Notes under the pieces: model-generated
What the model saw: the letters and a program-made list of their open reading frames with translations, nothing else
The model's database searches: none
What the model was told of the DNA's origin: nothing
Program-made: the position numbers and the translations under genes
DNA from: Candidatus Pantoea soli
GTDB taxonomy: Bacteria > Pseudomonadota > Gammaproteobacteria > Enterobacterales > Enterobacteriaceae
Assembly: GCF_007833795.1 (NCBI RefSeq)
Contig: NZ_CP032704.1
Coordinates: 124,001-188,000 of the forward strand
Reading direction: 5' to 3'
Length of the DNA: 64,000 bases
Shown: positions 1-8,850 of the stretch, piece after piece
Layout of the letters: each line of letters opens with the position of its first letter
Position numbering within the stretch: position 1 is the stretch's first letter

Positions 1-2
1 GC

Positions 3-269
3 GACCTTGCCCGCGCCACCTTCTGGACAGGGCTGCGGCCGATGACGCCGGACGGCACCCCTGTGGTCGGGGCGACGCGCTTCAAAAACCTCTATCTCAA
101 TACCGGCCACGGCACGCTGGGCTGGACGATGGCGTGCGGTTCGGGGCAGCTGATTGCCGATTTGATCTCCGGCACCACACCGGCGATTCCGTTCAGTGAC
201 CTCTCCGTGATGCGCTATCACGGCAGCGTCAATTCACCTTTCAACGATCGGGTTGCCGCAGCCCGTTAA
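3..269 (+). CDS. dadA: D-amino acid dehydrogenase, C-terminal end (partial)
   Basis: The frame is open from the window edge to a TAA at 267-269, so only the last 88 residues are present. The segment [12 protein letters not shown] followed by [19 protein letters not shown] is the conserved C-terminal FAD-binding part of DadA, the membrane-associated flavoprotein that oxidises D-alanine and other D-amino acids to keto acids and passes electrons to the respiratory chain. The next gene, 21 bases on, is an alanine racemase, which is the usual catabolic pair: the racemase makes D-alanine and DadA deaminates it. The start lies outside the window. Confidence 0.93.
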   Translation, partial: DLARATFWTGLRPMTPDGTPVVGATRFKNLYLNTGHGTLGWTMACGSGQLIADLISGTTPAIPFSDLSVMRYHGSVNSPFNDRVAAAR

Positions 270-290
270 CCGCAAACCCAGGGAGCGCCT

Positions 291-1361
291 GTGCCACGTC
301 CTGTTCGCGCCGACATCTCGCTTGCCGCTCTGCGGCATAACCTGACGCTTATCCGTCAGCAAGCAGGGCAGGCAAAAATCTGGTCTGTCGTGAAAGCCAA
401 CGCTTACGGGCACGGCATCGATAACGTCCTGCCCGGGCTGCAGCAGAGCGACGGCTTCGCCCTACTCGACTTCAGTGAGGCGATCCGGCTGCGGGAACGG
501 GGCTGGAACGGCCCCATTCTGCTGCTGGAAGGTTTTTTTGAGCAGGCGGATCTCCGGCTTATCGATCGCTATCAGCTGACGACGGCGGTGCACAGCTTCT
601 GGCAGCTGGCTGCTATTGCCGACGCCCGCCTGCGACAACCGGTTAACATTTACCTGAAGGTCAACAGCGGCATGAACCGTCTCGGCTTCGCGCCCGATCG
701 GCTGCATGCCGCCTGGCTTGAGGCGAGCGCCTGTCCGCATATTGGCGACATCACCCTGATGAGTCATTTCGCCAGCGCGGACAGCGACACCGGCGTGGCC
801 GCGCCCATGGCGCTAATCCGCTCGCTGCCGCCGGAGATGGGCCTCCCGCACTGTCTGGCCAACTCGGCTGCCACGCTGTGGCATCCCGCCACTCACGCTG
901 ACTGGGTGCGGCCCGGCATCGTGCTCTACGGCGCCTCGCCCAGCGGCCGCTGGCAGGATATCGCCGCGACCGGCCTGAGGCCGGTCATGCGTCTGTCGAG
1001 CCAGATTATTGCGGTACAGTCGTTGCAGGCTGGCGATCGGGTCGGCTATGGCGGTCGCTTTCGTGCAGCCGGTGCGCAGCGTATTGGCATCGTCGCCTGC
1101 GGCTATGCGGATGGCTATCCCCGCCATGCGCCCGGCGGCACGCCGGTGCTGGTTGATGGCGTCAGAACGGGTATCGTCGGCACAGTTTCAATGGATATGC
1201 TCGCCGTCGATCTTTCTCCCTGTCCCGCCGCGGGTATCGGCAGCATGGTTGAACTCTGGGGGCCGGCGCTGCCGGTTGACGATGTGGCTCAGGCCGCTGG
1301 CACGCTGGGCTATGAGTTACTCAGCGCGCTCGCGCCGCGGGTGCCCGTAGTAACCGGTTAA
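291..1361 (+). CDS. dadX: Catabolic alanine racemase
   Basis: A 356-residue PLP enzyme interconverting L- and D-alanine. The PLP lysine sits in the motif [10 protein letters not shown] near residue 34, and the second catalytic base is the tyrosine in GDRVGYGGR near residue 253; the LYGASPSG and GTVSMDML motifs of the family are present. Length matches DadX of E. coli. The start is GTG, preceded by GGGAGCG at a good distance. It follows dadA closely and is probably co-transcribed with it, which favours the catabolic DadX over the biosynthetic Alr. Confidence 0.95.
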   Translation: MPRPVRADISLAALRHNLTLIRQQAGQAKIWSVVKANAYGHGIDNVLPGLQQSDGFALLDFSEAIRLRERGWNGPILLLEGFFEQADLRLIDRYQLTTAVHSFWQLAAIADARLRQPVNIYLKVNSGMNRLGFAPDRLHAAWLEASACPHIGDITLMSHFASADSDTGVAAPMALIRSLPPEMGLPHCLANSAATLWHPATHADWVRPGIVLYGASPSGRWQDIAATGLRPVMRLSSQIIAVQSLQAGDRVGYGGRFRAAGAQRIGIVACGYADGYPRHAPGGTPVLVDGVRTGIVGTVSMDMLAVDLSPCPAAGIGSMVELWGPALPVDDVAQAAGTLGYELLSALAPRVPVVTG

Positions 1362-1377
1362 GCAACGGAGAACCGTT

Positions 1378-1671
1378 ATGCGTCAGACTGAGCTGGACGG
1401 TAAAGTGCATTTTTACTGTTGCGCCCTGCTGGCGCTCAGGTTCGCAGGAAAATATCAGGCCGTGCGCTCGCCTATGGCACAGACAATCTTCCTGACGCGC
1501 TGGCTCAGCAACGCCAGCAGCAAGCGGCTGTTTCCGCGCGACGTGGAGCAGGAGATCGTCTGGCTAAGGCAACGGTTGCGCCATGGCGGGCCGTTGATGA
1601 ATAGCGAACAGCTGTTGCTCACCGTTTATGAGCAGGCGCGTCGCCTGCGCGTGACGCCTGCTCAGGCGTAG
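1378..1671 (+). CDS. Small protein of unknown function
   Basis: A 97-residue ORF starting 16 bases after dadX with GGAG seven bases before the ATG, so it could be the third gene of the dad operon. I do not recognise the family. The sequence is basic and arginine-rich with a helical C-terminal half, and has no signal peptide or membrane segment; two adjacent cysteines occur near residue 15. The good ribosome binding site and operon position argue that it is real. Confidence 0.6.
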   Translation: MRQTELDGKVHFYCCALLALRFAGKYQAVRSPMAQTIFLTRWLSNASSKRLFPRDVEQEIVWLRQRLRHGGPLMNSEQLLLTVYEQARRLRVTPAQA

Positions 1672-1718
1672 CGCTAGCCGATGGCGTCGGCGCACCGTTG
1701 CGGCAGTGCGCCGGGTCG

Positions 1719-2315
1719 TTACCAGACGCGATAGACCTTCCCATTATCGATACCTTCCAGGCTGCGGCGATAGGCCAGCGCCACGCGGTCGGCGGCGGCG
1801 CTCTCAAAGCCGGAGAAAAAGGAGCCGTATTTGTCGAGCGCTTCAGTCACGACCGTCGGGCTGACGGCGTTGATGCGCTGACCCTGCAGCTCATTGGCCG
1901 CGGCCAGCACAAAGCCCTCCAGTGCCGCGTTGACCGCAGTAGCGTTGACGCCGGTGCGGATGGGATGCTGCGTCAGAATACCGGTCGTCAGGGTAAACGA
2001 GCCACCGGGTTTCAGGTAATGCTGTCCGATCAGCACCAGCCGTACCTGCCCCATCAGCTTATCCTGCAATCCTTTATCAAACTGCGCGCTGCTCATCTCT
2101 GCGAGCGGGCCAAAATGCACGCTGCCCGTGGTCGCTATAATGGCGTCCACCTTGCCGCTCTGCGCAAAGAGCCGGGTCACGCTAGCCTCGTTGGTAAGAT
2201 CCACCTGCAGATCGCCCTGCGTTTTGCCCACCCGGAGAATGTCGTGATCGCGTGACAGATTTTCTACCACCGCGCGCCCAATCGTACCGCTGGCGCCTAC
2301 CACCATAACTTTCAT
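1719..2315 (-). CDS. Short-chain dehydrogenase/reductase
   Basis: A 198-residue SDR-fold protein. The Rossmann glycine motif is GASGTIG at residues 7-13, followed by a short N-terminal beta-alpha unit and an NxxxG-like segment. It is shorter than the classical 250-residue SDRs and resembles the atypical enterobacterial family whose members lack a clear YxxxK motif, so the substrate cannot be guessed. It is transcribed divergently from a LysR regulator 102 bases away, the usual arrangement of a target gene and its regulator. Confidence 0.8.
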   Translation of the reverse strand: MKVMVVGASGTIGRAVVENLSRDHDILRVGKTQGDLQVDLTNEASVTRLFAQSGKVDAIIATTGSVHFGPLAEMSSAQFDKGLQDKLMGQVRLVLIGQHYLKPGGSFTLTTGILTQHPIRTGVNATAVNAALEGFVLAAANELQGQRINAVSPTVVTEALDKYGSFFSGFESAAADRVALAYRRSLEGIDNGKVYRVW

Positions 2316-2417
2316 GCTTCACTCCCGTTATCTGAAACCTGCTTGTAGAGTGACAGGTTGCAATCTGCAGAAAAATGGGCCAAGAATTTAATCATCTGAA
2401 ACTAAAAGTTTGCAATC

Positions 2418-3305
2418 ATGAATAAGCTGCGTGGAATGGAAGTGTTCGTTGCGGTGGTAGAAAGCGGCAGTTTTAGCGAGGCCGCCAGGCGACTGGATAT
2501 CTCGTCGGTCAGGGTGGGAAAAACCATCGCACAGCTGGAAACGCACCTGCAGGCGCGTTTGCTGCAGCGCAATACCCGCCGTCAGACGCTGACGGAAGCC
2601 GGTAAAGCCTGGTATAACGAATCGCTGCAAGTGCTCGCGGCACTGCAGTCAGCCGAGAGCCGTATTGAGGGCCTGCGCCGTTTTCCCGCCGGTAGTTTGC
2701 GTATTAGCGCGGCCATCACGTTGGGTAGTACAGTTATAGCTGGCCTGTGTAGTGAATTTCAGCAGCAGTTCCCTGAGGTTCATATCGAACTGGAACTCAG
2801 CGACCGCTTTGTGGATGTTATTGCGGAAGGGTTTGACTTTGCTTTTCGCATCGGTGAGCTTCCAGCGGATATGCCACTTGTCGCTCATCGCATTGGCGAA
2901 TATCGTATGGTCATTGCCGGAGCGCCGGGCTATCTTGCTCAGCATGGCACGCCACAAACGATGGAGGAACTTACCGCGCATCGTTGTCTTCGTTATAGTA
3001 ACTGGAACCGGCTCAATGTCTGGCGAAATGGCGACAGCTTACTGTGGCCGAAAAATTCGACGTTCAGTTGTAATGACGGGCATGCATTACGAAATGCTGC
3101 GCTGGCCGGCGCAGGACTAATTTTGCAACCGCGGCTATTATTAGCAGAAGATATCGCAGCAGGAAGATTGATAGCGTTGCTTGAACATACGTTGCCAGCT
3201 CCCAGGCCTGTTAATTTACTTTGGTCGCAGGATATACATTCTGTAGCTAAACATTGTCGTTTTATTGAATGGATAATATCTAAGGCACCTGAAAAGCTCT
3301 GCTAA
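2418..3305 (+). CDS. LysR-family transcriptional regulator
   Basis: A 295-residue LTTR. The winged helix-turn-helix lies at residues 1-60 (MNKLRGMEVFVAVVESGSF then SEAARRLDISSVRVGKTI), followed by a linker helix and a periplasmic-binding-protein-like effector domain. It belongs to the CrgA/AaeR-like group by overall sequence. Divergent orientation from the SDR gene suggests it controls that gene from the 102-bp shared intergenic region, where TTGCAATC occurs twice (about 2357 and 2410). Base composition falls toward AT in the last third and in the 200 bases after it. Confidence 0.9.
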   Translation: MNKLRGMEVFVAVVESGSFSEAARRLDISSVRVGKTIAQLETHLQARLLQRNTRRQTLTEAGKAWYNESLQVLAALQSAESRIEGLRRFPAGSLRISAAITLGSTVIAGLCSEFQQQFPEVHIELELSDRFVDVIAEGFDFAFRIGELPADMPLVAHRIGEYRMVIAGAPGYLAQHGTPQTMEELTAHRCLRYSNWNRLNVWRNGDSLLWPKNSTFSCNDGHALRNAALAGAGLILQPRLLLAEDIAAGRLIALLEHTLPAPRPVNLLWSQDIHSVAKHCRFIEWIISKAPEKLC

Positions 3306-3576
3306 TCCATGATTAATGCTTTTAGATCTGGTAGGTTCTGGGAGAAACCGTTCCGCCTTATCAAAACAACATGCTGAATAGTATTGTTTTAATTATCAGT
3401 GGATTTTTCTTTTTTGTTGGTTGTATTTAAAAAATCATTGAATTTAAACTATTTTTCGATAACTTACTCATCTCAATTATGATTATCAATTAAATATAAT
3501 GAAGTTAAGAAGATGAATCGCCACGGGTTTAACAGACACCTCAGAGTCATTTAAGATGGCTTAAAGAGAGGTGCCC

Positions 3577-3855
3577 ATGAGCGGTAAACGTTATCCCTAA
3601 GAGTTTAAAACTGAAGCAGTCAAACAGGTTGTTGATCGCGGTCATTCTGTTTCCAGCGTTGCAGCACGTCTCGATATCACCACCCACAGCCTTTACGCCT
3701 GGATAAAAAAGCACGGTCCGGACTCATCCACTCATAAAGAACAGTCAGATGCTCAGGCCGAGATCCGCCGACTCCAGAAGGAGCTGAAGCGGGTTACTGA
3801 CGAACGGGACATATTAAAAAAAGCCGCGGCGTACTTCGCAAAGCTGTCCGATTGA
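3577..3855 (+). pseudogene. IS3 orfA, stopped at codon 8
   Basis: The reading frame beginning MSGKRYP meets TAA at 3598-3600, where the second copy in this window has GAA. Downstream, the frame encodes the expected HTH protein with a leucine-zipper region and stops with TGA at 3853-3855. OrfA supplies DNA-end recognition and is the front half of the frameshifted transposase, so this copy should not make active OrfAB unless transposase is supplied by the other copy. Confidence 0.9.
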
Positions 3856-4724
3856 GGTACGCCTTTATCCGTGACAACACCGGTTGCTGGCCTGTTCGTC
3901 TGCTCTGTCGGGTGCTTAATGTTCATCCCAGTGGCTTTTACGCCTGGCTTCAGCAGCCGCATTCTCAGCGCCACCAGACAGACCTGAGACTGACGGGACA
4001 GATCAAACAGTTCTGGCTGGAGTCCGGTTGCGTTTATGGTTATCGCAAGATCCATCTGGATCTGCGGGACAGCGGGCAACAGTGCGGAGTGAACAGAGTC
4101 TGGCGACTGATGAAGCATGTCGGGATAAAGGCTCAGGTCGGGTACCGGAGCCCGCGAGCACGTAAAGGCGAAGCCAGTATCGTGTCACCCAACAGGCTCC
4201 AGCGACAGTTCAATCCGGATGCTCCGGATGAGCGTTGGGTAACGGATATAACCTATATCAGGACCCACGAAGGGTGGCTATATCTGGCCGTGGTTGTTGA
4301 CCTGTTCTCACGTAAGGTTATCGGCTGGTCCATGCAATCCCGGATGACAAAGGATATTGTCCTGAACGCACTGCTGATGGCTGTATGGCGGCGTAATCCC
4401 CAAAAACAGGTGCTGGTTCACTCGGACCAGGGCAGTCAGTACACAAGCCATGAGTGGCAGTCTTTCCTGAAATCACACGGCCTGGAGGGCAGCATGAGCC
4501 GCCGCGGTAACTGTCACGATAACGCGGTTGCAGAAAGCTTTTTCCAGTTGCTGAAACGCGAGCGGATAAAGAGAAAGATCTACGGAACGCGGGAAGAAGC
4601 CCGCAGCGATATTTTTGATTACATCGAAATGTTTTATAACAGTAAGCGTCGGCATGGTTCGAGCGATCAGATGTCACCGACAGAATATGAAAACCAGTAT
4701 TATCAACGACTCGAAAGTGTCTAG
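3852..4724 (+). CDS. IS3 orfB, transposase catalytic part
   Basis: About 290 residues with the IS3-type HTH_21 region (YGYRKIHLDLR) followed by the rve integrase core. The DDE residues are recognisable: D in VTDITYI, D in LVHSDQGSQYTS, and E in the segment AVAESFF followed by K/R after seven residues. It lies in the -1 frame relative to orfA and is normally made only as an OrfAB fusion through slippage on the A7 run. It is intact, but its partner orfA is stopped early. Confidence 0.9.
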   Translation: MRYAFIRDNTGCWPVRLLCRVLNVHPSGFYAWLQQPHSQRHQTDLRLTGQIKQFWLESGCVYGYRKIHLDLRDSGQQCGVNRVWRLMKHVGIKAQVGYRSPRARKGEASIVSPNRLQRQFNPDAPDERWVTDITYIRTHEGWLYLAVVVDLFSRKVIGWSMQSRMTKDIVLNALLMAVWRRNPQKQVLVHSDQGSQYTSHEWQSFLKSHGLEGSMSRRGNCHDNAVAESFFQLLKRERIKRKIYGTREEARSDIFDYIEMFYNSKRRHGSSDQMSPTEYENQYYQRLESV

Positions 4725-4742
4725 ATTATCCGTGGCGATTCA

Positions 4743-5092
4743 GCCTGAGAAATGACAAGAGCTTCAGCAACATCGCTAATCACATTGCTGAACCGAGGCT
4801 GTAAATATTTTCCGTCAGGGACAGAGATAAAACCGGTTTCATCAACAGCCATTTTTCTCAGCTTCATCAAGGAATATGCTTACATTATGAAGGACAGGCC
4901 AAGACAGTTCACTCGATCTGTAAACCCTGTGCAGGTAAAGAGTGCCAGATAGCACAACTTTCCCTGCGATGCTGGCACATATTCTGCCAGAGGATCCTTC
5001 CTGCAGCGTTAAGCTACATGTCACATCATAATGCGGTTGCATAAAACGCCATCATTTGCGAAAATTTCGAATAATAGATACAGGAGATGTTC
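4743..5092. other. 350-bp spacer with a possible truncated ORF
   Basis: No secure gene. On the minus strand a short frame starts with ATG at 4867, reads MKLRKMAVDETGF and onward, and runs into the right end of IS copy 1, where it stops after eight IS-encoded residues. This may be the front of a gene cut by the IS, but I do not recognise it and its ribosome binding site is poor. The last 100 bases hold the presumed promoter of the toxin-antitoxin pair that follows. Confidence 0.35.
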
Positions 5093-5551
5093 ATGACACA
5101 GCTTCAGAATAAGCTTCCTTCCCTCCAGGAAGCGGAACTTGCGCGCCTGTGCAGCCGGGAACTCTCCGCCGTGCTCGAAACACGCGCAGAGTCACAACAG
5201 GTTTCACTCACTGACAAACGTGGGCAGATCCATAATGTCAGCATTCCGGTTAGCGCGCTGCGTATGCTGGTAGATGTACTCACCGAGTTGGGTGAGGGAA
5301 ATGCCGTGCGCCTTGTTCCGGTCGGTGCAGAGATGACAACGCAGGAAGTGGCCGATCTGCTTAACATTTCGCGTCCGACACTGATTCGTTTTCTGGATAA
5401 TGGTGAACTGCCTTACCATCGTACAGGTAACCGTCGTAAAATCCGCTACGTGGACGCACTTGCATACCGCAACAAACTGGTAAATCAGCGGCATGATGCG
5501 CTTGATGAGCTCGGCGCGCTCGATCAGGAACTTGGGCTGGGTTACGAATGA
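5093..5551 (+). CDS. HTH (excisionase-type) antitoxin
   Basis: A 152-residue protein with a C-terminal MerR/excisionase-like helix-turn-helix: TTQEVADLLNISRPTLIRFL at about residues 83-102, then GELPYHRTGNRRKIRY. The N-terminal half is helical and charged and probably folds around the toxin. The start at 5093 is chosen over the in-frame ATG at 5087 because CAGGAG lies six bases before it. It overlaps the PIN gene by four bases (ATGA), typical of a translationally coupled antitoxin-toxin pair; it should bind its own promoter. Confidence 0.85.
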   Translation: MTQLQNKLPSLQEAELARLCSRELSAVLETRAESQQVSLTDKRGQIHNVSIPVSALRMLVDVLTELGEGNAVRLVPVGAEMTTQEVADLLNISRPTLIRFLDNGELPYHRTGNRRKIRYVDALAYRNKLVNQRHDALDELGALDQELGLGYE

Positions 5552-6123
5552 GTTCAGGTTACACCGTAGTATTTGACGCTTGCGTTGTTTACCCTGCACC
5601 TCTGCGCAGTTTCCTGATGTACCTTGCTGCCGGCGGGCAATTTTGCGCGCGATGGAGTGAAGACATCCATGAAGAGTGGATCCGTAATGTATTGCTCAAT
5701 CGCCCCGAGCTTAGCCGGACACAGCTGGAACGTGTTCGCGCATTAATGGATCGCCACGTACCGGATGCGCTGGTAACCGGATATCAGTCTCTGGTTGAAT
5801 CCATCAGGGGACTGCCTGATGAAGACGACCGTCACGTCGTTGCCGCTGCGATTGTTACCCAGGCTGAAGGTATTGTGACCTTTAACCTCAGAGATTTTCC
5901 TGATGAGGTATTGTCGGTCTGGAACCTGCGTGCCATTCACCCTGACAGCTTTATCGCTGATCTAACTGATCTGGACATCACTACTGTGATTGACGCGGCC
6001 CGGCGCCAGCGCGCCAGTCTTTTGTCTCCGCCTTTCACGCCCGATGAGTTTCTCGATTGCCTGCTGCGACAGCAGCTTCCGGAAACCGTCTCCCGGTTAC
6101 GACCTCTTGCCGCATTAATCTGA
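5548..6123 (+). CDS. PIN-domain toxin (predicted ribonuclease)
   Basis: A 191-residue PIN-fold protein, expected to be a Mg-dependent endoribonuclease neutralised by the preceding antitoxin. The acidic residues of the PIN active site are visible: D in VVFDACV near residue 10, E in DIHEEWI near residue 41, D/D in DEDDRHVVAAAI near residue 93 and D in FNLRDFPD near residue 115. The C-terminal 60 residues are an extra helical part found in this PIN subgroup. It ends 49 bases from the convergent recombinase gene. VapC-like function is inferred from family and gene order. Confidence 0.85.
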   Translation: MSSGYTVVFDACVVYPAPLRSFLMYLAAGGQFCARWSEDIHEEWIRNVLLNRPELSRTQLERVRALMDRHVPDALVTGYQSLVESIRGLPDEDDRHVVAAAIVTQAEGIVTFNLRDFPDEVLSVWNLRAIHPDSFIADLTDLDITTVIDAARRQRASLLSPPFTPDEFLDCLLRQQLPETVSRLRPLAALI

Positions 6124-6172
6124 ATACTCGCACGTTAATGGCGTTCGGAGCGGGCCTAATGGGTTGCCCCCT

Positions 6173-7210
6173 TTAATCAGGCCAGCTGTCCGCTTCCATC
6201 AGTGCGACCATGGCGCCTTTGTGAGCTTCCACCATACGTATGTACCTCATGACCGTCTGAGTCTGTGTCCAGGTGCCTTCCTGCATGATCTGTGCAATGG
6301 ATATGCCCTTTCTGGCCATATCCTGCGCAGCGCCAACGCGAGCACTGTGGCCGCTCCAGCTGGAGTAGCGTCCCTTATTCGTTTTAAGGAGAGTTTTCGC
6401 TCCAGCGTGATGCCTTGCGCGGCGCCAGATATCTTCAAGGCAGGGGGCGCTCATGGGCACGGTCGAGACCTTGGTGATTTTATTTGATCGGTGCACCGGG
6501 CAGAATAGTACCGCGTCAGGTTCGCCAGCCAGACCAGCTGCGTTAATCCATTCCATCAGCCGTTCAGAAGAACGCGGGCTGAGCGCTTTAATAATCCCAC
6601 CCGAATGCAGGATGGTCTTTGTCCAGCCCACATCGAGGATGATGCGGCCGTCGGCCGCCCGTGAAATATCCCGCACCCGCAGGCGGGACAACTCGCTCAT
6701 ACGTAGCAGGGTACCGTAAGCCACGTGCATAAAGGCAAGATCCCGCAGGTGCTGAAGCCGGGGTGAATGCTGCCAGGCAGCATCAAGACGATTAAGATCC
6801 TGCCGACAGAAGGGCACCGCCTGCCCGGTACGCTCGCCGGAAACGATGGCCGTACGATTAATTTTCTTCTTGGCACGCACCACGTCGGGCGATACCGTCG
6901 GAGGCACCAGTCCCGCGTTACGGTGTAACATTGAGATGAGTGCTGCATGCACCGATATGGTAGAAGTCGAACGACCAATGGCCTGCAGGTGAAATAGGTA
7001 GTCCTGCATGTCATCCGACGACATTGGCAGGAACGATCGCCGGTTCTCCTGCGCCCAGCGCCAGCTGATTCGCATCACACTGAGCAATTGGCGCCACGTG
7101 TTAGGCGAAAGCGCCTCGCGGTGCCGGACGAATTCTGCAAGCTTTGCGGTGAGATTGTCATCGGCGCTGCCGCTGAGGGCCACACCGGTAAAACCGGAAA
7201 GTTCGTTCAT
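6173..7210 (-). CDS. Cre-like tyrosine recombinase
   Basis: A 345-residue tyrosine recombinase that resembles phage P1 Cre along most of its length. The catalytic set is complete: R in YGTLLRMSELSRLRV, K in VGWTKT, H and R in WSGHSARVGAAQDMARKG, W in EGTWTQTQ, and the nucleophile Y in VMRYIRM. Cre-type enzymes resolve multimers of large plasmids at a single nearby site. The ATG overlaps the stop of the small ORF upstream (ATGA at 7207-7210), so the two are probably translated together. A lox-like inverted repeat lies 230 bp upstream. Confidence 0.92.
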   Translation of the reverse strand: MNELSGFTGVALSGSADDNLTAKLAEFVRHREALSPNTWRQLLSVMRISWRWAQENRRSFLPMSSDDMQDYLFHLQAIGRSTSTISVHAALISMLHRNAGLVPPTVSPDVVRAKKKINRTAIVSGERTGQAVPFCRQDLNRLDAAWQHSPRLQHLRDLAFMHVAYGTLLRMSELSRLRVRDISRAADGRIILDVGWTKTILHSGGIIKALSPRSSERLMEWINAAGLAGEPDAVLFCPVHRSNKITKVSTVPMSAPCLEDIWRRARHHAGAKTLLKTNKGRYSSWSGHSARVGAAQDMARKGISIAQIMQEGTWTQTQTVMRYIRMVEAHKGAMVALMEADSWPD

Positions 7211-7431
7211 GTATGCTCAGTATTTACCCATTGTCTGACAGCAGCGCTACGTGAATTCTGAAGAAAATGCAGGGCAGATGCCCGCCAGATTTCACACAGC
7301 ACTGCCGGAGTTTTAACCACCTGCGCCCATCCTTTATCAGCTCGGCGGCATTCAGGTCCCGCCTTATCGTGTAAATGGCCATAACGCGCAGGATCCGGCC
7401 CGGATCCGCATGATACAGGGGTTTTGCTCAT
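7207..7431 (-). CDS. Small ORF coupled to the recombinase gene
   Basis: A 74-residue frame that stops inside the start codon of the Cre-like gene (overlap ATGA), which suggests real translation. The product is basic and rich in cysteine and arginine with no recognised domain. In phage P1 a small ORF (cra) likewise sits between loxP and cre, so position rather than sequence is the argument here. The frame could also simply be a translated leader for the recombinase. Confidence 0.5.
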   Translation of the reverse strand: MSKTPVSCGSGPDPARYGHLHDKAGPECRRADKGWAQVVKTPAVLCEIWRASALHFLQNSRSAAVRQWVNTEHT

Positions 7432-7440
7432 TTGTCTGGT

Positions 7441-7464
7441 CTTATATAAACATAATTATATAAG
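7441..7464. other. lox-like inverted repeat (candidate recombination site)
   Basis: CTTATATA and TATATAAG are perfect inverted arms around the 8-bp centre AACATAAT. The geometry, arms ending in TATA around an asymmetric 8-bp spacer and placed just upstream of a Cre-like gene, matches loxP, whose arms are 13 bp; here the outer five bases of each arm do not pair well (one of five). It could instead be an AT-rich promoter element. Confidence 0.4.
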
Positions 7465-8850
7465 GTTAAAAGAGTACGAACTCAAATGAACATTTTGTGA
7501 AGCTAGGACAGACGTATTATCAATGATAATAATCGCATGGCATTAGAATATGATTTATGTTCTAAAGTAATTTTTGAGGAAGGGAACAGACCGATAGAAT
7601 TCTTCATTTATAAGACTAACCAAATAAGCTTTCCTAAACTCTTCCGTACAGAATGCGTAATAGAGCGAGCTTCGCGATTGACCTAAAAATTCTCGCGGAA
7701 ATTCTGAAAGCCCCTTTAGTAATAGAGGCCACGAAGAAATATACAAATTTATATAGCTGAATTTTGATTTAACAAGCATAATTTTCCGGTGAAAATCGCA
7801 CTTGAGTTATCGAACAAAATTCTTATACAGCATCATGATAACCAATGAACAATCAAAATACCGTTCTTCCTGGAGGCAAAATCGCACACCACTGCTGCTT
7901 ATAACTCCAGACCTCATTATAAGCGCCTAATGAGAAGACAAATACAACATTGTATTGATGAATATCGCCACTAATCCATCCAGATAATTTGAGCTTAATA
8001 TTAACCACGCAAATCCCAGAAAAATAAAACTCCTTCTTTAAGCAATCCATCAAAGAAGTAATGAAAAGCAAAAATTTTATATATTATCACCATATTAAAA
8101 AACATAGACAGAATGAAAATTATAGTGACTTATTAACTTTTACCCTCCACTCCACACATTCTACACTATTCATCAACACAACCTCCACATTAGACATGCA
8201 ATTTAATAAGTAAATTATAAAACACGATTATTTCTTAAAAAAATTTAAAATGAGTTGATTTCAATATTTCAAGTAGATTAGGATACTTAACAAAATCAAC
8301 TCATCGCAATGGTATAAAAATGACATCAAAACCAAAAGACAATAAAATTATAATTCAGGAAATTATCACCTTATTAATAAGCATCACAATAGCCGTAATA
8401 TTTTTAATTACCTGGTTTAAGTAAGTATTATTCAAGTAACTCCAGCTTAAAATCTTCGGTATCGATCTCATAAATTATTTTATTGAATGAAGATATCGCT
8501 AAGCCAAACTGTATTTACTTATAAATGCAAAAACTATAGAACAGGTTAAATTATTTAACATCTCCTCTTACAAAAAAGGTTATTTTTTGTAAGGAGCTGA
8601 AAAAATTGCTAAAGCTGCCATTATAATCGCTACAACAGCTAAACCACTGGCAAGCCATAAGGTATCTTTTAGCGCGAATATATCTATGACCTGCTACCTC
8701 ACCATCAAATCGTTATGTTTGCAATGTCCGCTCTGGCACAGAGCGGACTGTCTCATGAATGCTGATAAGCTATATCAGCATCGCTCCGGTGCTCACCTGA
8801 TGAAACGGAGACCAGAGGACGGGGAGTTTCATAAAATGAATTTTATGCTG
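7465..8850. other. AT-rich region with only short doubtful ORFs
   Basis: About 1.4 kb markedly richer in A and T than its surroundings. Two minus-strand frames of 74 and 72 residues (7555-7779 and 7853-8071) have no recognised family and weak start regions. A Fur-box-like stretch, ATCAATGATAATAATCGC, lies near 7519-7536. A hairpin with 9-bp arms (GTCCGCTCT and AGAGCGGAC) lies near 8727-8749. The composition suggests recently acquired DNA. Confidence 0.5.
8320..8424 (+). CDS. Possible 34-residue single-span membrane protein
   Basis: ATG at 8320 opens a 34-codon frame with a polar lysine-rich start (MTSKPKDNK) followed by about 20 hydrophobic residues (ITLLISITIAVIFLITW) and an FK end. This is the classic shape of a small inner-membrane protein or type I toxin. 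There is no good ribosome binding site and the surrounding DNA is AT-rich, which makes hydrophobic frames likely by chance, so this is a weak call. Confidence 0.3.
   Translation: MTSKPKDNKIIIQEIITLLISITIAVIFLITWFK

Larger units (their letters stand above)
3514..4742 (+). mobile_element. IS3-family insertion sequence, copy 1
   Basis: A 1229-bp element with imperfect terminal inverted repeats: the left end begins TGAATCGCCACGG and the right end finishes CCGTGGCGATTCA. It has the IS3 layout, with orfA overlapped by orfB in the -1 frame and an A7 slippery run (AAAAAAAG) at the overlap. No 3- or 4-bp target duplication is visible at the borders (AGA on the left, GCC on the right), so the flanks have probably been rearranged since insertion. 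A nearly identical copy lies at 15631-16860. The orfA of this copy carries a nonsense codon, so it is probably not autonomous. Confidence 0.92.

Noticed and set aside
3514..4742. Target-site duplications for IS copy 1, including a swapped pairing with the flanks of copy 2
   Set aside because: The three bases at the four borders (AGA, GCC, ACC, TGG) do not match in any pairing.
4842..5042. 66-residue minus-strand ORF before the PIN antitoxin
   Set aside because: No family resemblance, no ribosome binding site, and it covers the likely promoter of the toxin-antitoxin pair.
7555..8071. Two minus-strand ORFs of 74 and 72 residues in the AT-rich patch
   Set aside because: Weak starts and no recognisable sequence; frames of this size are plausible by chance in AT-rich DNA of this length.
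8587..8690. Hydrophobic minus-strand peptide ending SAPYKK as a small membrane protein gene
   Set aside because: No usable start codon after the upstream in-frame stop except one deep inside the hydrophobic part.
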